The translations under genes were made by a program, and so were the position numbers. The notes below the pieces were generated by a model. It saw nothing but the letters and a program-made list of their open reading frames with translations, ran no database searches and was not told where the DNA came from. Below, piece after piece: positions 1-11,634 of a stretch of DNA of 20,985 nt (its first letter is position 1; each line of letters begins with the position of its first letter). Source of the stretch: Chara braunii (taxonomy: Eukaryota; Streptophyta; Charophyceae; Charales; Characeae); contig BFEA01000252.1 in the NCBI GenBank assembly GCA_003427395.1, positions 34,615 through 55,599 of the forward strand, in the 5' to 3' direction.

Positions 1-382
1 GGGAGGGGTACTGGAGGCGGATATGGGGGTGTTGGTGGGGTTATTGGGGGGTTATGGACTCCCAGAAGAAGAAAAAAATGGTGCGCAATGACATAAGAGT
101 ATCAGAAGGCCGGCTTGCTAGTCGGGCATGTGCACCGTTTCAGATTGTGATACTGTTTAACATCGTCTTGTGTGAAATGTTTTCCCACACAACCTCAAAT
201 GGGATGGATGCCGTGTTGAGATAGTTTGGCGCTTAGCCTGCTCAAGATTGTTCAGTAGACATACTTGTTTGTTCTTCACCATCCTCCTAAACATTATGTG
301 GTAAATTATGTCAATTGATTCGCGGAAGTTTACAGAACATGTCCGTACACGTGTGATCTGCAATGCCCCGAAACTCACTCAC
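1..382 (-). other. Intron after exon 5, truncated by window edge
   Basis: The sequence after the GTGAGT donor at 382 shows no continuation of CABIN1 homology and no obvious acceptor followed by coding sequence. Positions 1-55 are G-rich on the plus strand. The short frames here are not supported as genes. Confidence 0.6.
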
Positions 383-871
383 CTCATCGTGGAGTGTAGC
401 CATGCGGTACCAGCTCTCATATCGCATCGGATGATAGCAAAGATCGTAATTAATCAGGTTGGAATTATGCTCCACAAATTCTTCCCCTTCTTTTGTCAAT
501 ACAAATCCAGCCCACTGCACCGATGCCGACATCTCCTCCACTTGTGTCAGCAGATAGTACAAGTTGGAGTACACCTCCACGTAGGGCCCCTCGGTACGAG
601 CAGTTCCTTGTCCATCTTCCTCCCCTGCCTTGGATTTTGCTCCTGTTTTCTCTTCCTGTTTGTTCAACACAGCCAACTCTTTGCACCCAGACGATTCACC
701 CCTGTTGTTGGCATCTGCATCAAGCAGCTCCTGACAAATGCCCCGCTCGTCCAGGTCAGGATCATCCAGAAATCCATCCACTGAATACAGGTCCAGGACT
801 TGCTGAGGAGGTGTCGGAAACTTCTTGTAAATGAGTCTGAGAACTCTCCGAAGCTTCAACAGGCGATTGCG
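383..871 (-). CDS. CABIN1: CABIN1-like exon 5, last exon in window
   Basis: This 163-codon exon is in phase 0. It starts R-N-R-L-L-K-L-R-R-V-L after a TCGTGCAG acceptor (AG at 873-872) and ends L-H-D-E before GTGAGT (GT at 382-381). KLRRVLRLIYKKFPTPP, then VYSNLYYLLTQVEEMSAS, WAGFVLTKEGEEFVEHNSNL and YDLCYHPMRYESWYRMA match plant CABIN1 in order. A low-similarity charged stretch (GESSGCKELAVLNKQEEKTG) separates the first two blocks. The open frame continues upstream of 871 to an ATG at 943, but those 24 codons have no family match and are read as intron. The next block expected from the family was not seen in 1-380. Confidence 0.92.
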
Positions 872-3800
872 CTGCACGACAAATTCGAACACACAGTCAC
901 CAGGTCTCCAATGAATCACCTGGGACTCTGAGAGTCCTTTCATTTGATTTTATTTTAAATCAAACTGGGAGTCTTAACTCTCAGCTAAAACTTAAAAGTT
1001 AAGACTATCTGCACTCACAAACAGGTTTGCAGTCAAAAAAAAAAAAACAGGTTTGCGCAACTTTGCGTTCAAGATTACGGTAGCCAAATTCTTGCCAAAC
1101 GAGTTCATTTTTTTTTTTAGTAAATTACTAAGTAGTAAATTCATTATCTTTTTTTTTATTTAATTTGGACCATTTCTCAATTTATTTGTGTCATCCTTGG
1201 AAGCGCAGGGGCCATGCTAATCTTCATTCTCTGTATCGTTCCAATTTTAACAGATGTCCCGAGGGACAGTAAATTCATTATCTTGATTTTTTCATCGCAC
1301 AAAAGCAATGCACATTGCACCACACATTTCACTGTAGGAGGGATTGTGAGGCAGGAGGAGGAAGCACGGAGAGTGTGGAAGCAAAAGCAGAATGAAGGGC
1401 GGAGGAGGGGGAGAAGGTGGTGGTGAAGGAGGAGGAGGCGAGTTTCAAATTGGTCGGTTGAGCTCCGTTCTTTGCCACCAAGTGCAACATTCCATGGGTA
1501 CGTACTACGTACGCTTGATTGGAAAGTGTCCGACACATCTCTCTGCCAACAGCAGATTCCATACAACCTCAAGGGCAAGTGAAAACAGAGAAAAGTCGCA
1601 TGAATGAATGCACCAAAAGAACAAACACCGAAAACAAAAGCGACCGCCTCAGCGAGCTGTGCACCGTGTGCGACACCGCAGAGGTGGAGAATGTTCGCCA
1701 CTGCTTACTTGATTTCCCAAAGGACAACCAAATATGAGAAGCAACGAAAAGTCTCGGGCAATCCATCATCAACAAACCGCCGCCGAACGAGGAAGTCCTC
1801 AATTTAACATGATTCGCACCACCGAAAACATGGGCCGAGTACCAACTGGCCTTGCTCTGTTGGTACACCCTGCCTGAACTGTTGAAATATTGAAATACAG
1901 ACCTGAGCTCGAACTCCACCGGAAGCAAATGAGTAAAAATTTTTTACAATTTGAATTACCTAGGGCCGGTCAGTCTGATGATGATATCTCAAGGCCGTCG
2001 CCCTTTTCTTCTTCTTCTTCTTCTTCTCCGTTTCTTTTTTGCTTTTAACCACCACTAACTTTCTCACATATGGGCCCACGGGCCTCAAAATTCAAATTCG
2101 GAGGCTGGGCGTCGCCAAAGAAAATTAATAATTATCAACAGCCGCCACGCAGCAATCTTTTCGGATGAGGCTCAACTTGCGACGTAGCGTCACAGTGAGA
2201 AAGGTATTGAATACTATTGGTCCTTTAACATAGGCCAAGTGGGAAGTCAGGCTATTTCAGAGACTGAAAGCACTAATGCCACTAACACTATGGATCATCT
2301 GGAAAAGCAGATGCCAAGAGACGAGCAATACAATACAGAGCCCGGCCCCACAAGCATGGCAACGACTCGTGCAAGCACTAGAGAACGGGTACATAACAGA
2401 CTGAACTAAGACCAAAAGCGCGATCAAAGACAACCCGGAAAAGAAACAGGAAATCACAGATAAATTTGTGAAAGGCGTGTTAGGAGGAGGGGAAGATAGG
2501 AGCAGTAAATGAACAATAGTTACAATACATAAAGTTCAAATGGAGGGGAGACACCGCCACAAATCATACAACCAGGGGCAGAACACAGAGAGACCTCCTT
2601 CCAAAGCATACCCAAGTCCAACACCATGGGACTGGGTCCAGCCTGGAAGGGGGACAACAGATCAGCAGGGACAGGTGGACGACAGGGGGAAGGAGAGATG
2701 GTCCGGAGGGGAACAGAGATGTGCAGGGGCAGGAGGGGGAACACACCAGGCACCTCGAAGCTGGAGACTTCATTGACATATCGCACAAGGGTGTGCTGCG
2801 AATGAGCACATCGGCCTTCGTGAACAAGTCAGAAGGCGTCCGAAGACACAACAAGACAGGACCACATACAAGACCAGTAACATCCTTGGGTTTAGGAATT
2901 TAGCAGGAAGCCACCCATTGGTGGACTGAGAAGGAGAACATTGTGTTTTCGGACGGTTTCTTTGAAGGGACTTAGAAAGCAGGCGGGGGGGTCTGCAAAA
3001 AGCATGGGCCACGATGACAGTCGATCCTTCCTGCCGGAAGCAAAAAAGGTGGTCAGGGCTCCCCGGCTGTAATGGGCAGCAACCTTGGCGACGGCATAAG
3101 GACTACGGGGATGGAACATGGCAGTCTCGCTCTGGGGGGGAGGGGTCACCCGTACATCTCGGATGACCCGACTTGGTAGTACTTCACCTTGCGACCGGTC
3201 GTTCGGAGATGAGATCGGACGGCTTCCAGCAGTCGCAGGGCTCCGTGACGTGGGGAGGCATGGAAGGGTGACTTTTGTATTGACTTGCCAGTGGACAGGA
3301 ACTGGACGGATGCTCCCCAGAATAGGAGGAGTATGGCCCGAAAGGACCTCTTTTGCAACAAAAAAAAAAGTTAAAAAGACCAATGTAATGACCTGCCAAA
3401 CACGGACTGAGACGCACAGCTGATTTCTGAGTTTTGCTCATGGAATGTATGCCTTACTGAGTTTCCCGCTTGTTGCTGAGTTTTCTAAGTCTGTGTGCTT
3501 ACCTGCCTGCTGGTCTGCATGCCTGTCTGAATGCTTGTCGGCTTGAGTGTGTGTGTGACCCGCAAGGGCACTTGGTTGATCGGAAGGCCGGAAGGGCCGG
3601 TACTTACCCAGTGGCCGTGACATCGAGGGTTGCAGCGGGGAATACACTCAAGTGGCGGGTAAAGAGGCCCGCGACACTTACAGCAGCAGAAAACACTCAA
3701 ATAGCAAGTAGGGCGGTACCACACCAAGTAGAGGTAGATGTGCCGCGTACTCAAGGCCGAGCAGAAGAAGACAAAAGTTGGCATTTTTAGAGGCCCAATA

Positions 3801-6800
3801 GTTGTAGGCTAGGTCTAGGCGGGTACCAGTCCAACCAGTCTGTCAAAGGGAGTCTAGGGCCTGTACGGCAATATCAGAGTCTGCAATGATGTTTCCCTCC
3901 GAAAGGAAGGAGGTACCGGTTGCTTGGAGGCCGAACGGCCTAGGAAGTCACTCGCCAAGAGGCAAGCAGGCCGCTACATCTCCAGGAGGAGCAAGGTGCT
4001 CCTCCTCATTGTCGGTGTGCAAGTATGGCGACACACTGGTTGGAGCGCTGGCTGGAGCAGCGCTAGCTTGGAGAAGCGCTGCTGGGGAAGGAGCAACTAC
4101 ATGGGGAGAAGAAGACCAGGACCAGGAAGGGGGAGGGCCAGAGGTACTTACCTGCCTATGGCAGTTGCCATCTTCATCACCTTGGTGGGCGCTGCGGCAG
4201 GAAGGCCCCAGTTGGGGTAGAGCTACACCAAGAAGCTTTGAGACAGAGTCAGGCATGGCGGCCTGAGCTAGAGCAGCCATAGCTGCTTTGTGTTGTCCTT
4301 TGCACAGCAGGGCGATGCCCTGGTAATCCGCCATAGCCTCGGCCTTGGAGGAAGGCGGAAGAACGGCGGCCCCGGCTATGGTGGACCTCATGTGATACCT
4401 GCAGTCGAAGAGGGATTCGGACATTGATTCTGGTTCAGCCATTCAAAATTATTATTATTATTATTTCTTGATTGCATAAGAGGGGAGGAGATAAGGAGGA
4501 CGAGAGTGGTTGACGAAGAAGAAGAGCATTATCATTGGTCTATGCTGGTGTACATCATCTTCTTCTTCTTCTTTCTTTCTTCTTCTTCTTCTTCTTCTTT
4601 CCCCTCTCTCTCCTCTCAAGTTCATTCATTTCTTTTTGCAATTGGACGGCATTGTACTTTCTGATGAATGTGTACTTCGAAATTGGACAGGATCATAACA
4701 CCAAAAAAAAAAAGATAAAAACAAACACCGAAAAACGGAGGAAAGGCTGCAAGCCATTGATGCGAGGTAGGGGATTTTTTATGGGTTTTCAAAACCACCA
4801 GTACATCTGCCAGTGTTGGGAAATTACAATGTACTGGTCTGTCCCCGAAGAAATCGGTGGTGGGACCCAGGGTCGGCGCGTCCCATAAATCTCAGTTTTC
4901 TTTCGCCCGCGTGTGAAAGAAAAAGGGAAAAAAAAAAAAAAGTTTATGTACTGCAAAAAGTCTGCAATGATGTCGGGCAGGGTAGTCTAGGAGACCGTGC
5001 TAACAGTCTTCCTCTACAGAATGCATCCTAGAGCAAAGCCGGTCACATTCTGAAACTTGTTTTCTTTTTTTATTTCTCGTCTGTTTATTACGAGTCCCCT
5101 GCCAACGAGGCAGGGCGGAATCCGTGATCTGCGCTGGCTGTGTTTCCTCAGAGGATTGTAACCCTGATGTATCCAGCCATTTTCATGGCCGAATCCGTGT
5201 TTCCATTTCTTTTTTTTTTTTTTTCTGTTTCTGGAATCTGACAATCTGAATCCGTGATCTGCTCGGGCTGCGCTCCCTCAGAGGATTGTAACCCTCATCA
5301 CACTGGCACTTAGAGGAACGTATCCAGCCATTTTCACGGCCGAATACGTGTTTCTGTTTTTGTTTTTTTTTTTGTGTGTGTGCTTTTGGAATCTGACAAC
5401 CTGGCCACGGGGCTGAGATGCCCTCACTGAGGGCACACTCACACTACCACTTCCAAGAATGTATACAACTGCAATCACCGCCAGAGCATTGTTTCCTTTT
5501 CTTTTTTTGTGAGTTTCACGGCCGCAACTTTTCTTTTTTTTTTTCCTTTTTTTTTCCTCCCCGTGAGAGTACCATAAAGAAATGGAGTGGGACCCAGGCT
5601 CGGCAAACTCGGAGCACAGTGAAATTCAGGGTCGGCAAAAACAGGCTCGGAGGTATTGGTGGTTTAAGGGAAAGAACGGGGGGGGCAAATGAAATGATAA
5701 CCTAATGCTTACTCCTTTGCTTACCGAGCAATTCTGGACAAATGGGAGAACATAATGAAGCACCTCCTCACACTGCTTCTCTGTCTGGTAGTCCCCCCGA
5801 TTAGTGTTCTCATGCAGCACACAGCCATCACCGTTCTTTTCATCGGACGAACTCCTCAAGTTAAGCCCATACAAGCAGAAGAAGCATTGATCCAAAGCAG
5901 CATCAAGCGCAGTCTCAGCTGCTTTCCGCTCATCGTTTGCTTCATCCTCTGCAGTTCCTTGTGTTTCGATATCATCGTCAACACTGATGGGCGCCTTTAC
6001 TCGGTCATTTGTCGTCTCATCTGGTGCATCAATGTCAATCACATCCACATTAGTTGTACCTGGTGATCCCCTATCCTGTTCCACCCCTGTAGCAATGGCA
6101 GTGTCTCCTCCCTCTCTTGCCTCCCTCCCCTGTGCATCTTCCTCCTCAAAGACGGATGCACACCTCACGGCACAACTCCTGTCCACAGCCTCTTCTCTCT
6201 CTTGAATGTGCTTTCTTCGCCGTTCCAGCAGAGGATCCGACGGCACAGAACCATTTTGGCTCTTCAACTTCATTTCTAATGCAGTCAGTTGATGAATTGC
6301 CATTCTAAGGAATGCGCCCTCGCCTCCATCGCTTCCCTTTCCGCTACAACAAAGTCCGCGGTCTGCCAGGAGCTCGTGCATCTTCATCAACAGATACACC
6401 TGTTCCATCCCATGAACAGAAACAAAAACAAATCAGATTCAGGTGAATCATGTCCGTACACACTTGTGTTTTGCATTGACGTGCGCACCAAACCAAGGAG
6501 TAATGTGTGAAAAGCCTTCTTGAAAGAAACCCACTGCGTTTCCAGCAAGCAAACAATGTTCGACATAACCTTGATGTGAGTCCCAGATAACCTCGTGTGT
6601 TTCAGACTGTCACTAGAACAAGCCCTTTTCCACCCAGGTGAGTAGATCCAAAAATTGAAACAGCCTTACTTTACAATCTTCTATCGAGCTATTGATAGTA
6701 TAAAGTTACCATAAACGATTGTGGCATTTAGGAAATTGCAATGTTGTTAGGACGAAACGGCCGTTTCATTATTCCGAGAGGTGTTACTTCGGCGTGGAAT

Positions 6801-8291
6801 GTGGCCCATTTACTTTTCAGCACACCTGCACCTTATATAGGTGGGTCTGGAAACTGGTTTCTTCCTATTTTCACTGGAGCGCCTGATACGGTCTTTCGAC
6901 AATAAAACCATAGCACTTTTCTATGCTCATTCATATGCATTTAGTAGTTCTGCACAAGGGGAGGGAGGAGGAGAAAGGGAGGGAGGGAGGGAGGGAGGGA
7001 GGGAGAAAGGGAGGGAGGGGCTGTTATCACAGGGTACTGAATGCCCAGGGGACTGATGGAACAGAAGCCCAAAGGCTGGTGCTTTGCCAAATCGCAACGT
7101 CCACCGCATCCATGTAATTGAGAAAAAATGCCTGCAAGGCTGCAACACCCAGCAGCAAAAGGACACTTGCACTCTCCTACATAAGAAGTGTAAGAGGTGA
7201 CAACGCCGACAAGGACAGAAACAGCTAAGTACCCGAAATCCGACGTTAACAGCTGCCTCAACAGTTAGCTTGGAACTGTAGGTTTGACTTTACATAAGAA
7301 GTGCAGGTTTGACTTTACATAAGAAGCGCAGGTTTGACTTTACGCCAAAGTTTTGACAGAGTGACAACGTGAATCCACAGCTTGCCGAATGCTGCAGAGT
7401 CTGTGCAGAGTCTGTGCAGAGTCTGTGCAGAGTCTGTGCATAGTCTGTGCAGAGTCTGTGCAGAGTCTGCAGACCCATCATGTGAGATCAAAAGCACTAC
7501 TACCCAGAGCACACCTGAGGTTTACTGCATGGTCTGTCGTTATTTCCGTAGACACACACACAACATTGACTGCATGCTCACGTTTTACTCGTGAGTTTGT
7601 TATCGCGACCTGGTTTCTACTGTGCATGGTTAAAAAAGAGTGTGAAACACAAAAACAAGAGGTTATGTTGTTCTAGAAAAACATACACAAAAAGCAAATG
7701 GACTGCATAAGTTGCAGGGAACCTGACCCCAGAGAGTAGCACAGAATCAATTTCTCCCAAGTCTGAATCTGGTCTAGGGGTGAACCGGGCTCTGTAAGGG
7801 CCCTAGATTTGAACAGCAAAGCCCCGTAATCTGGAAAAGTTAAAGGTCCATGATGTTTGCAACCAATGTTAAGGTCGCTCAAGCTTTTTTAGGGCCCCAA
7901 ACCCGTCTGAAAAAGAACCAGAGCGATAGAACTGGGGTGAAGTAGGCCAGCTTGACATGAAGGGCTTGGAAACAAGTTCTCCGGGCCTGGGAAAAAAACT
8001 AACAGTGAGGCCCCCGCTCGGGCGCAGAAGTCAAAAGTCTAAGACATCTCCACAAAGCAATTTCGCAACGGCTCAAAAGCATCCAACAGCCCAGCTGAAG
8101 TTTTTGGACGCATCCAGACAACAGCTGCATCCCAGCTGCTCATCGCAGTTGATCTCAGCTGTCCCTTGGAGTCCAGTCAGGCCAGTCAACGCAATAATTT
8201 CTTGCGGCCAATCCGCTCACGCCACATTCTGGCCCCAGTGGAGCTGTGTTCATTGCTGTCTCTTATACACATCTAGATGTGTATAAGAGAC

Positions 8292-8342
<51 letters not shown>

Positions 8343-11300
8343 GTTTAGGGCAAGAAGCCAGTGGTAGTAGTGAGAGAGACAAAGAGAGGAACCACATGAC
8401 AGAGAACAGGCCTTGGGGAAGACGAAGCTTACCTGGTGAGTGGTGGCCATAGCCACATGAAGAAGAAGACCCCAGGAAGTTTCCAGCGCTCGTCACCCAA
8501 GTTTTATCCTGTTGACACTGACCTTCTGGAAGTGAAGAGGGAGACTGGGGTGAGCAAGAGGGAAGGACAGATAATCCCTGAGGAGATCAGGAGGCAGAAG
8601 TTCCCGTAGCCATTGTGGGGTGAGGTGGCCCTGAGGACTCCAAGGTCTGACCGTGAACCTCAAGGTGCCCTGGCAAGAGAGAGACGAGTTGATCGAATAC
8701 TGGAGAGGGGGTAGAGTAGCCTTGGGGAGTGATACGAACGAATTGCCATAGCGGGTACAGTAACCTTGTTTTTTTTTTTAAAGTCTAAGGTGGCGAGAGG
8801 AGGTCTGTTTGAATCTGGAGTAGAAGTGGATCCTGAGACTGGACTCCCGAGGCTGGAGAACACAAACTCCTTTTGGTGTTAAGTTGTGTTCCAGTTCATT
8901 CTCCTTTGGTGTTGACGTGTCGTCATTTTCTGCTTTGCCGATTGATTGACACATGCTCATTTGCTGGTTTGCTGATTGATCGGTTTGAATCAAGTCTCGT
9001 CTTGATTAATTTTGCTTTGGCCGCGATTGAAGCTTATATTGAGTGGGCTTTTCACTGCAAAGTGATCAAACCAAGTAACTAAAATGCAGCTCAGTTCTTA
9101 CACCCGTGAACTGTTGAAAGTTGAAACACAGACCAGAGTTCAAATTCCATTGAATCAGATGGATTCCAACAGGGCGGGGGGGGGGGGGGAGGAGAGAAGT
9201 AGTGTCCCGCCATAGTGGCGAAGGAATGAAGGCAAGTTCCGAAACAGAGATTTGCTAAGTGCTGCCTTGTCAGAAAAGAGAAGTAGACAGGGATCTCCTG
9301 AGCACATGGTGACACGTTAACAAGACTCACACACCAGAGTCACCAGACCCGTCTAGGCTTACCTGAACAGGCCTAATGCATCCCAACGATCAGCACCGGA
9401 CTCAGAGTAGAGAGGCACCCAGTACTGTCTTTTTTTCCTTCTTTTTTTATCTTCAGTTTAGTTAGGAATTTCGAGTTCAGCACGAACAAAAGTTCTGTAC
9501 TGAGTGCCCAGTGCATTTTTGCGCTGGGCCATTTTGGCCCTTAGTAACACGATACCACCCTTTAGCATGTGAAGGGAGGCCCAAGAAAAAATTTAGGCCT
9601 GCCGGTCGGCCCTTTTTTCACGGGCCGTTGCTCTTCAACGGTCAACGGCACAGATTGGGCTGCAACATCACACCCAGGTCGAGGCGTTCACTTTCGTCCC
9701 ATGGAAAACAGGGAGTCACCCTTGACCCTTGTAGTGGTTGCTGTCGCAATGTCATCGTCCAGTCGCCATCGTCAACTCCATCGAGCCCAATTGCCATCAT
9801 CACGTACTCCAGCGGCCATTGTTGTTTTTCTGCAAGCTGTCGCCTCCATCACGCCCACGGTCAGCTGAGAGAGAAGAGAGAGACCTTCCTTGTCTTCTCT
9901 GCCAGCTGTCCATCCCCTCTCCCCTCCTCCTTGGCCATCGTCATAGACGCGTGTCATTTGGATATACATACATTTTTTTTCTTCACTTCGCCATCCTCCC
10001 CCTCTTCGTCCTTCCTCCGATCAGCCTTCTCCCTCCTCCCGCATCCGTCGTCACCTCATCCTCCTCCCCGTCATCTCCTCGTCCTACTCCTCGCCACCAT
10101 CTCCTCATCCTCCTCCACTTGGCCATCGACCGTTACCTCCTCCTCCTCCTTCCAGCCATCTCGACCTCCTCCTCTTCCTCCCAGCCATCTCGTACTCCTC
10201 CTTGCTCCACCTCTCCTCATTCCTCCTCCTCTCCTCCTTCCCCTCTCGTCCTTCCTCCTGCCGCATGACATTGAGTCCTTCCTTCACAACTGGTTAACGG
10301 GGACCCCCACTTTCAGCTCGTGAGTAACGGGTTGAAAACTGAAATACATGGATGCCACATGGCATGGAGCCTGCCACTTGCTGTTTGTTTTTTTTTTTTC
10401 TCCTTCTTGCCACATTGTCTTCCTCCTCGTTCATCCAGCATTCTTCTCCTTTCTCCCACCATTTTGTCCTTCCTCCTCCCTCCGTCGCCTGCTTCCTCTT
10501 CCTGCCGTTTACTTCCTCATCTTCCCGCCATCTCGTTTCTCCTACCGCCACCTCCTTTCTCCTCCTGCCATCACCTTCCTCCTCGGGACATCTCCTACTT
10601 CCTCCTTTCCCGCTGCTACTTCGACTTCTTCTTCCTCCTCCCCTTCCCCCCATCTTCTTCCCACATTTTAACCTTCCCCGCCCCTCCTCCCCCCCAAAGT
10701 CCCAGACTGCAAGGTCCCTGTTTTTCAAGTTCAAAGCTGGATTCTGCATGCTCTCAACAAGCACAGTACGGCCATGCCACCAAAAAAAAACGGGAAGAAA
10801 AATAGTTCTGGCCATTTTTTGGGCGGCCTGGGTATCACGGGCTGACCCCAGGCCCTGCGCCGGCCTGGCCCTGCGCCGGCCTGGCCCTGCTCGGTCGGGC
10901 TTGCCCATCCAGGCGACGAAATCGCCTAAAGAAAAAAATAAGTTCAAATGACAGGGGGAAGGAATATTTTGTCTTTCCAAGTGCACCAGCTGCGGGTGAG
11001 AGTAGGTGAAGCAGGTTCTGGTGCAGATCTTGAGGTTACCTTCTTCCCCCGAATACAATGTACGGTCAATATAGCTGTATCTAGACTGAAAGATGCCTCA
11101 AATACAGCTATAATGACCGTAGGTTCTATTTGGGTGAAGGAGGTAGTAGCAAACATTTAAATGAGAACTTTGAAGACCGAAGTGGAGAAGGGTTCTGTGT
11201 GAACAGCGCTTGGACATGCATCAGGGGGCCCTAAGAGATGTTGAAACCTTGTATCAAGGGCGCATTGTATTTGATTGAAGAAAAGAAAGAGGGTAGTGAA

Positions 11301-11570
11301 ACGGAGGCAAGTGACAGCACCTGCTGATTGATGGATGCAGCTGGATCGAGATGTTGGATTCGGCAAAACGACACAACTGCATCTACTAAGGCAGCACTGT
11401 CCGTTTGTGCATCCATGTTCAATCCATGCCTAAGGAAGCCTCGCCGTGCCAGCGTTGGCGCGTTGTACAGTCTGTGTATGCAGGCAATCAACAGCTGTTG
11501 TAGGCGCCTCTTCGCAAGGGGTGGCAATTTCGTGATGTCAACATTCACCTACGATTTCACGAGTGCAATG

Positions 11571-11634
<64 letters not shown>

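Larger units (their letters stand above)
872..5724 (-). other. Intron 4 (4.85 kb) with retroposed and repeat material
   Basis: Bounded by GTAAGC at 5724 and GTCGTGCAG at 872. It contains a U6 retropseudogene, LINE-like remnants, a GMD-like fragment, a possible nested exon and a 130-bp tandem duplication, each listed separately. The stretches 2460-3060 (purine-rich on the plus strand) and 3260-3880 hold open frames but nothing I recognise. Positions 2003-2027 and 4558-4612 are (TTC)n-type microsatellites. Confidence 0.8.
6400..11320 (-). other. Intron 3 (about 4.9 kb as assembled) with an assembly artefact
   Basis: Bounded by GTGCTG at 11320 and GGAACAG at 6400. It contains a (GGGA)n tract, two minisatellites, a Nextera junction with a (GA)n run, polypyrimidine blocks, a GC-rich tandem repeat and a hairpin, all listed separately. 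Because a mate-pair junction sits inside it, the true length and content are uncertain. I see no genes in 7480-8255 or 8342-9490. Confidence 0.8.

Noticed and set aside
308-784. Plus-strand open frames opposite exon 5
   Set aside because: They are antisense shadows of a minus-strand exon with strong family homology.
872-943. Extension of exon 5 upstream to an in-frame ATG at 943
   Set aside because: The 24 codons have no family match, while the TCGTGCAG acceptor at 872 rebuilds the conserved S-R-x-x-L-x-KLRRVL join.
2520-2903. Overlapping open frames on both strands in a purine-rich stretch, considered as a mobile-element protein
   Set aside because: No integrase, gag or reverse transcriptase motif could be seen; composition bias explains the open frames.
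6400-6408. ATG at 6408 as the start of a separate protein (M-E-Q-V-Y)
   Set aside because: The CAG at 6402-6400 is a splice acceptor, and exon 3 ends N-Q-Q in the same phase, giving family-consistent continuity.
7290-7512. Cys/Leu-rich repeated peptides on both strands
   Set aside because: They are by-products of an 11-bp minisatellite that is open in every frame.
8246-8496. Short open frames containing VSYTHLDVYKRQ and Ser-Leu repeats
   Set aside because: They translate the Nextera adapter and the (GA)n run.
9511-10323. Plus-strand 270-codon open frame, Ser/Pro-rich
   Set aside because: It runs through degenerate CCTCCTC repeats that lack stops in several frames, and there is no domain or believable gene structure.
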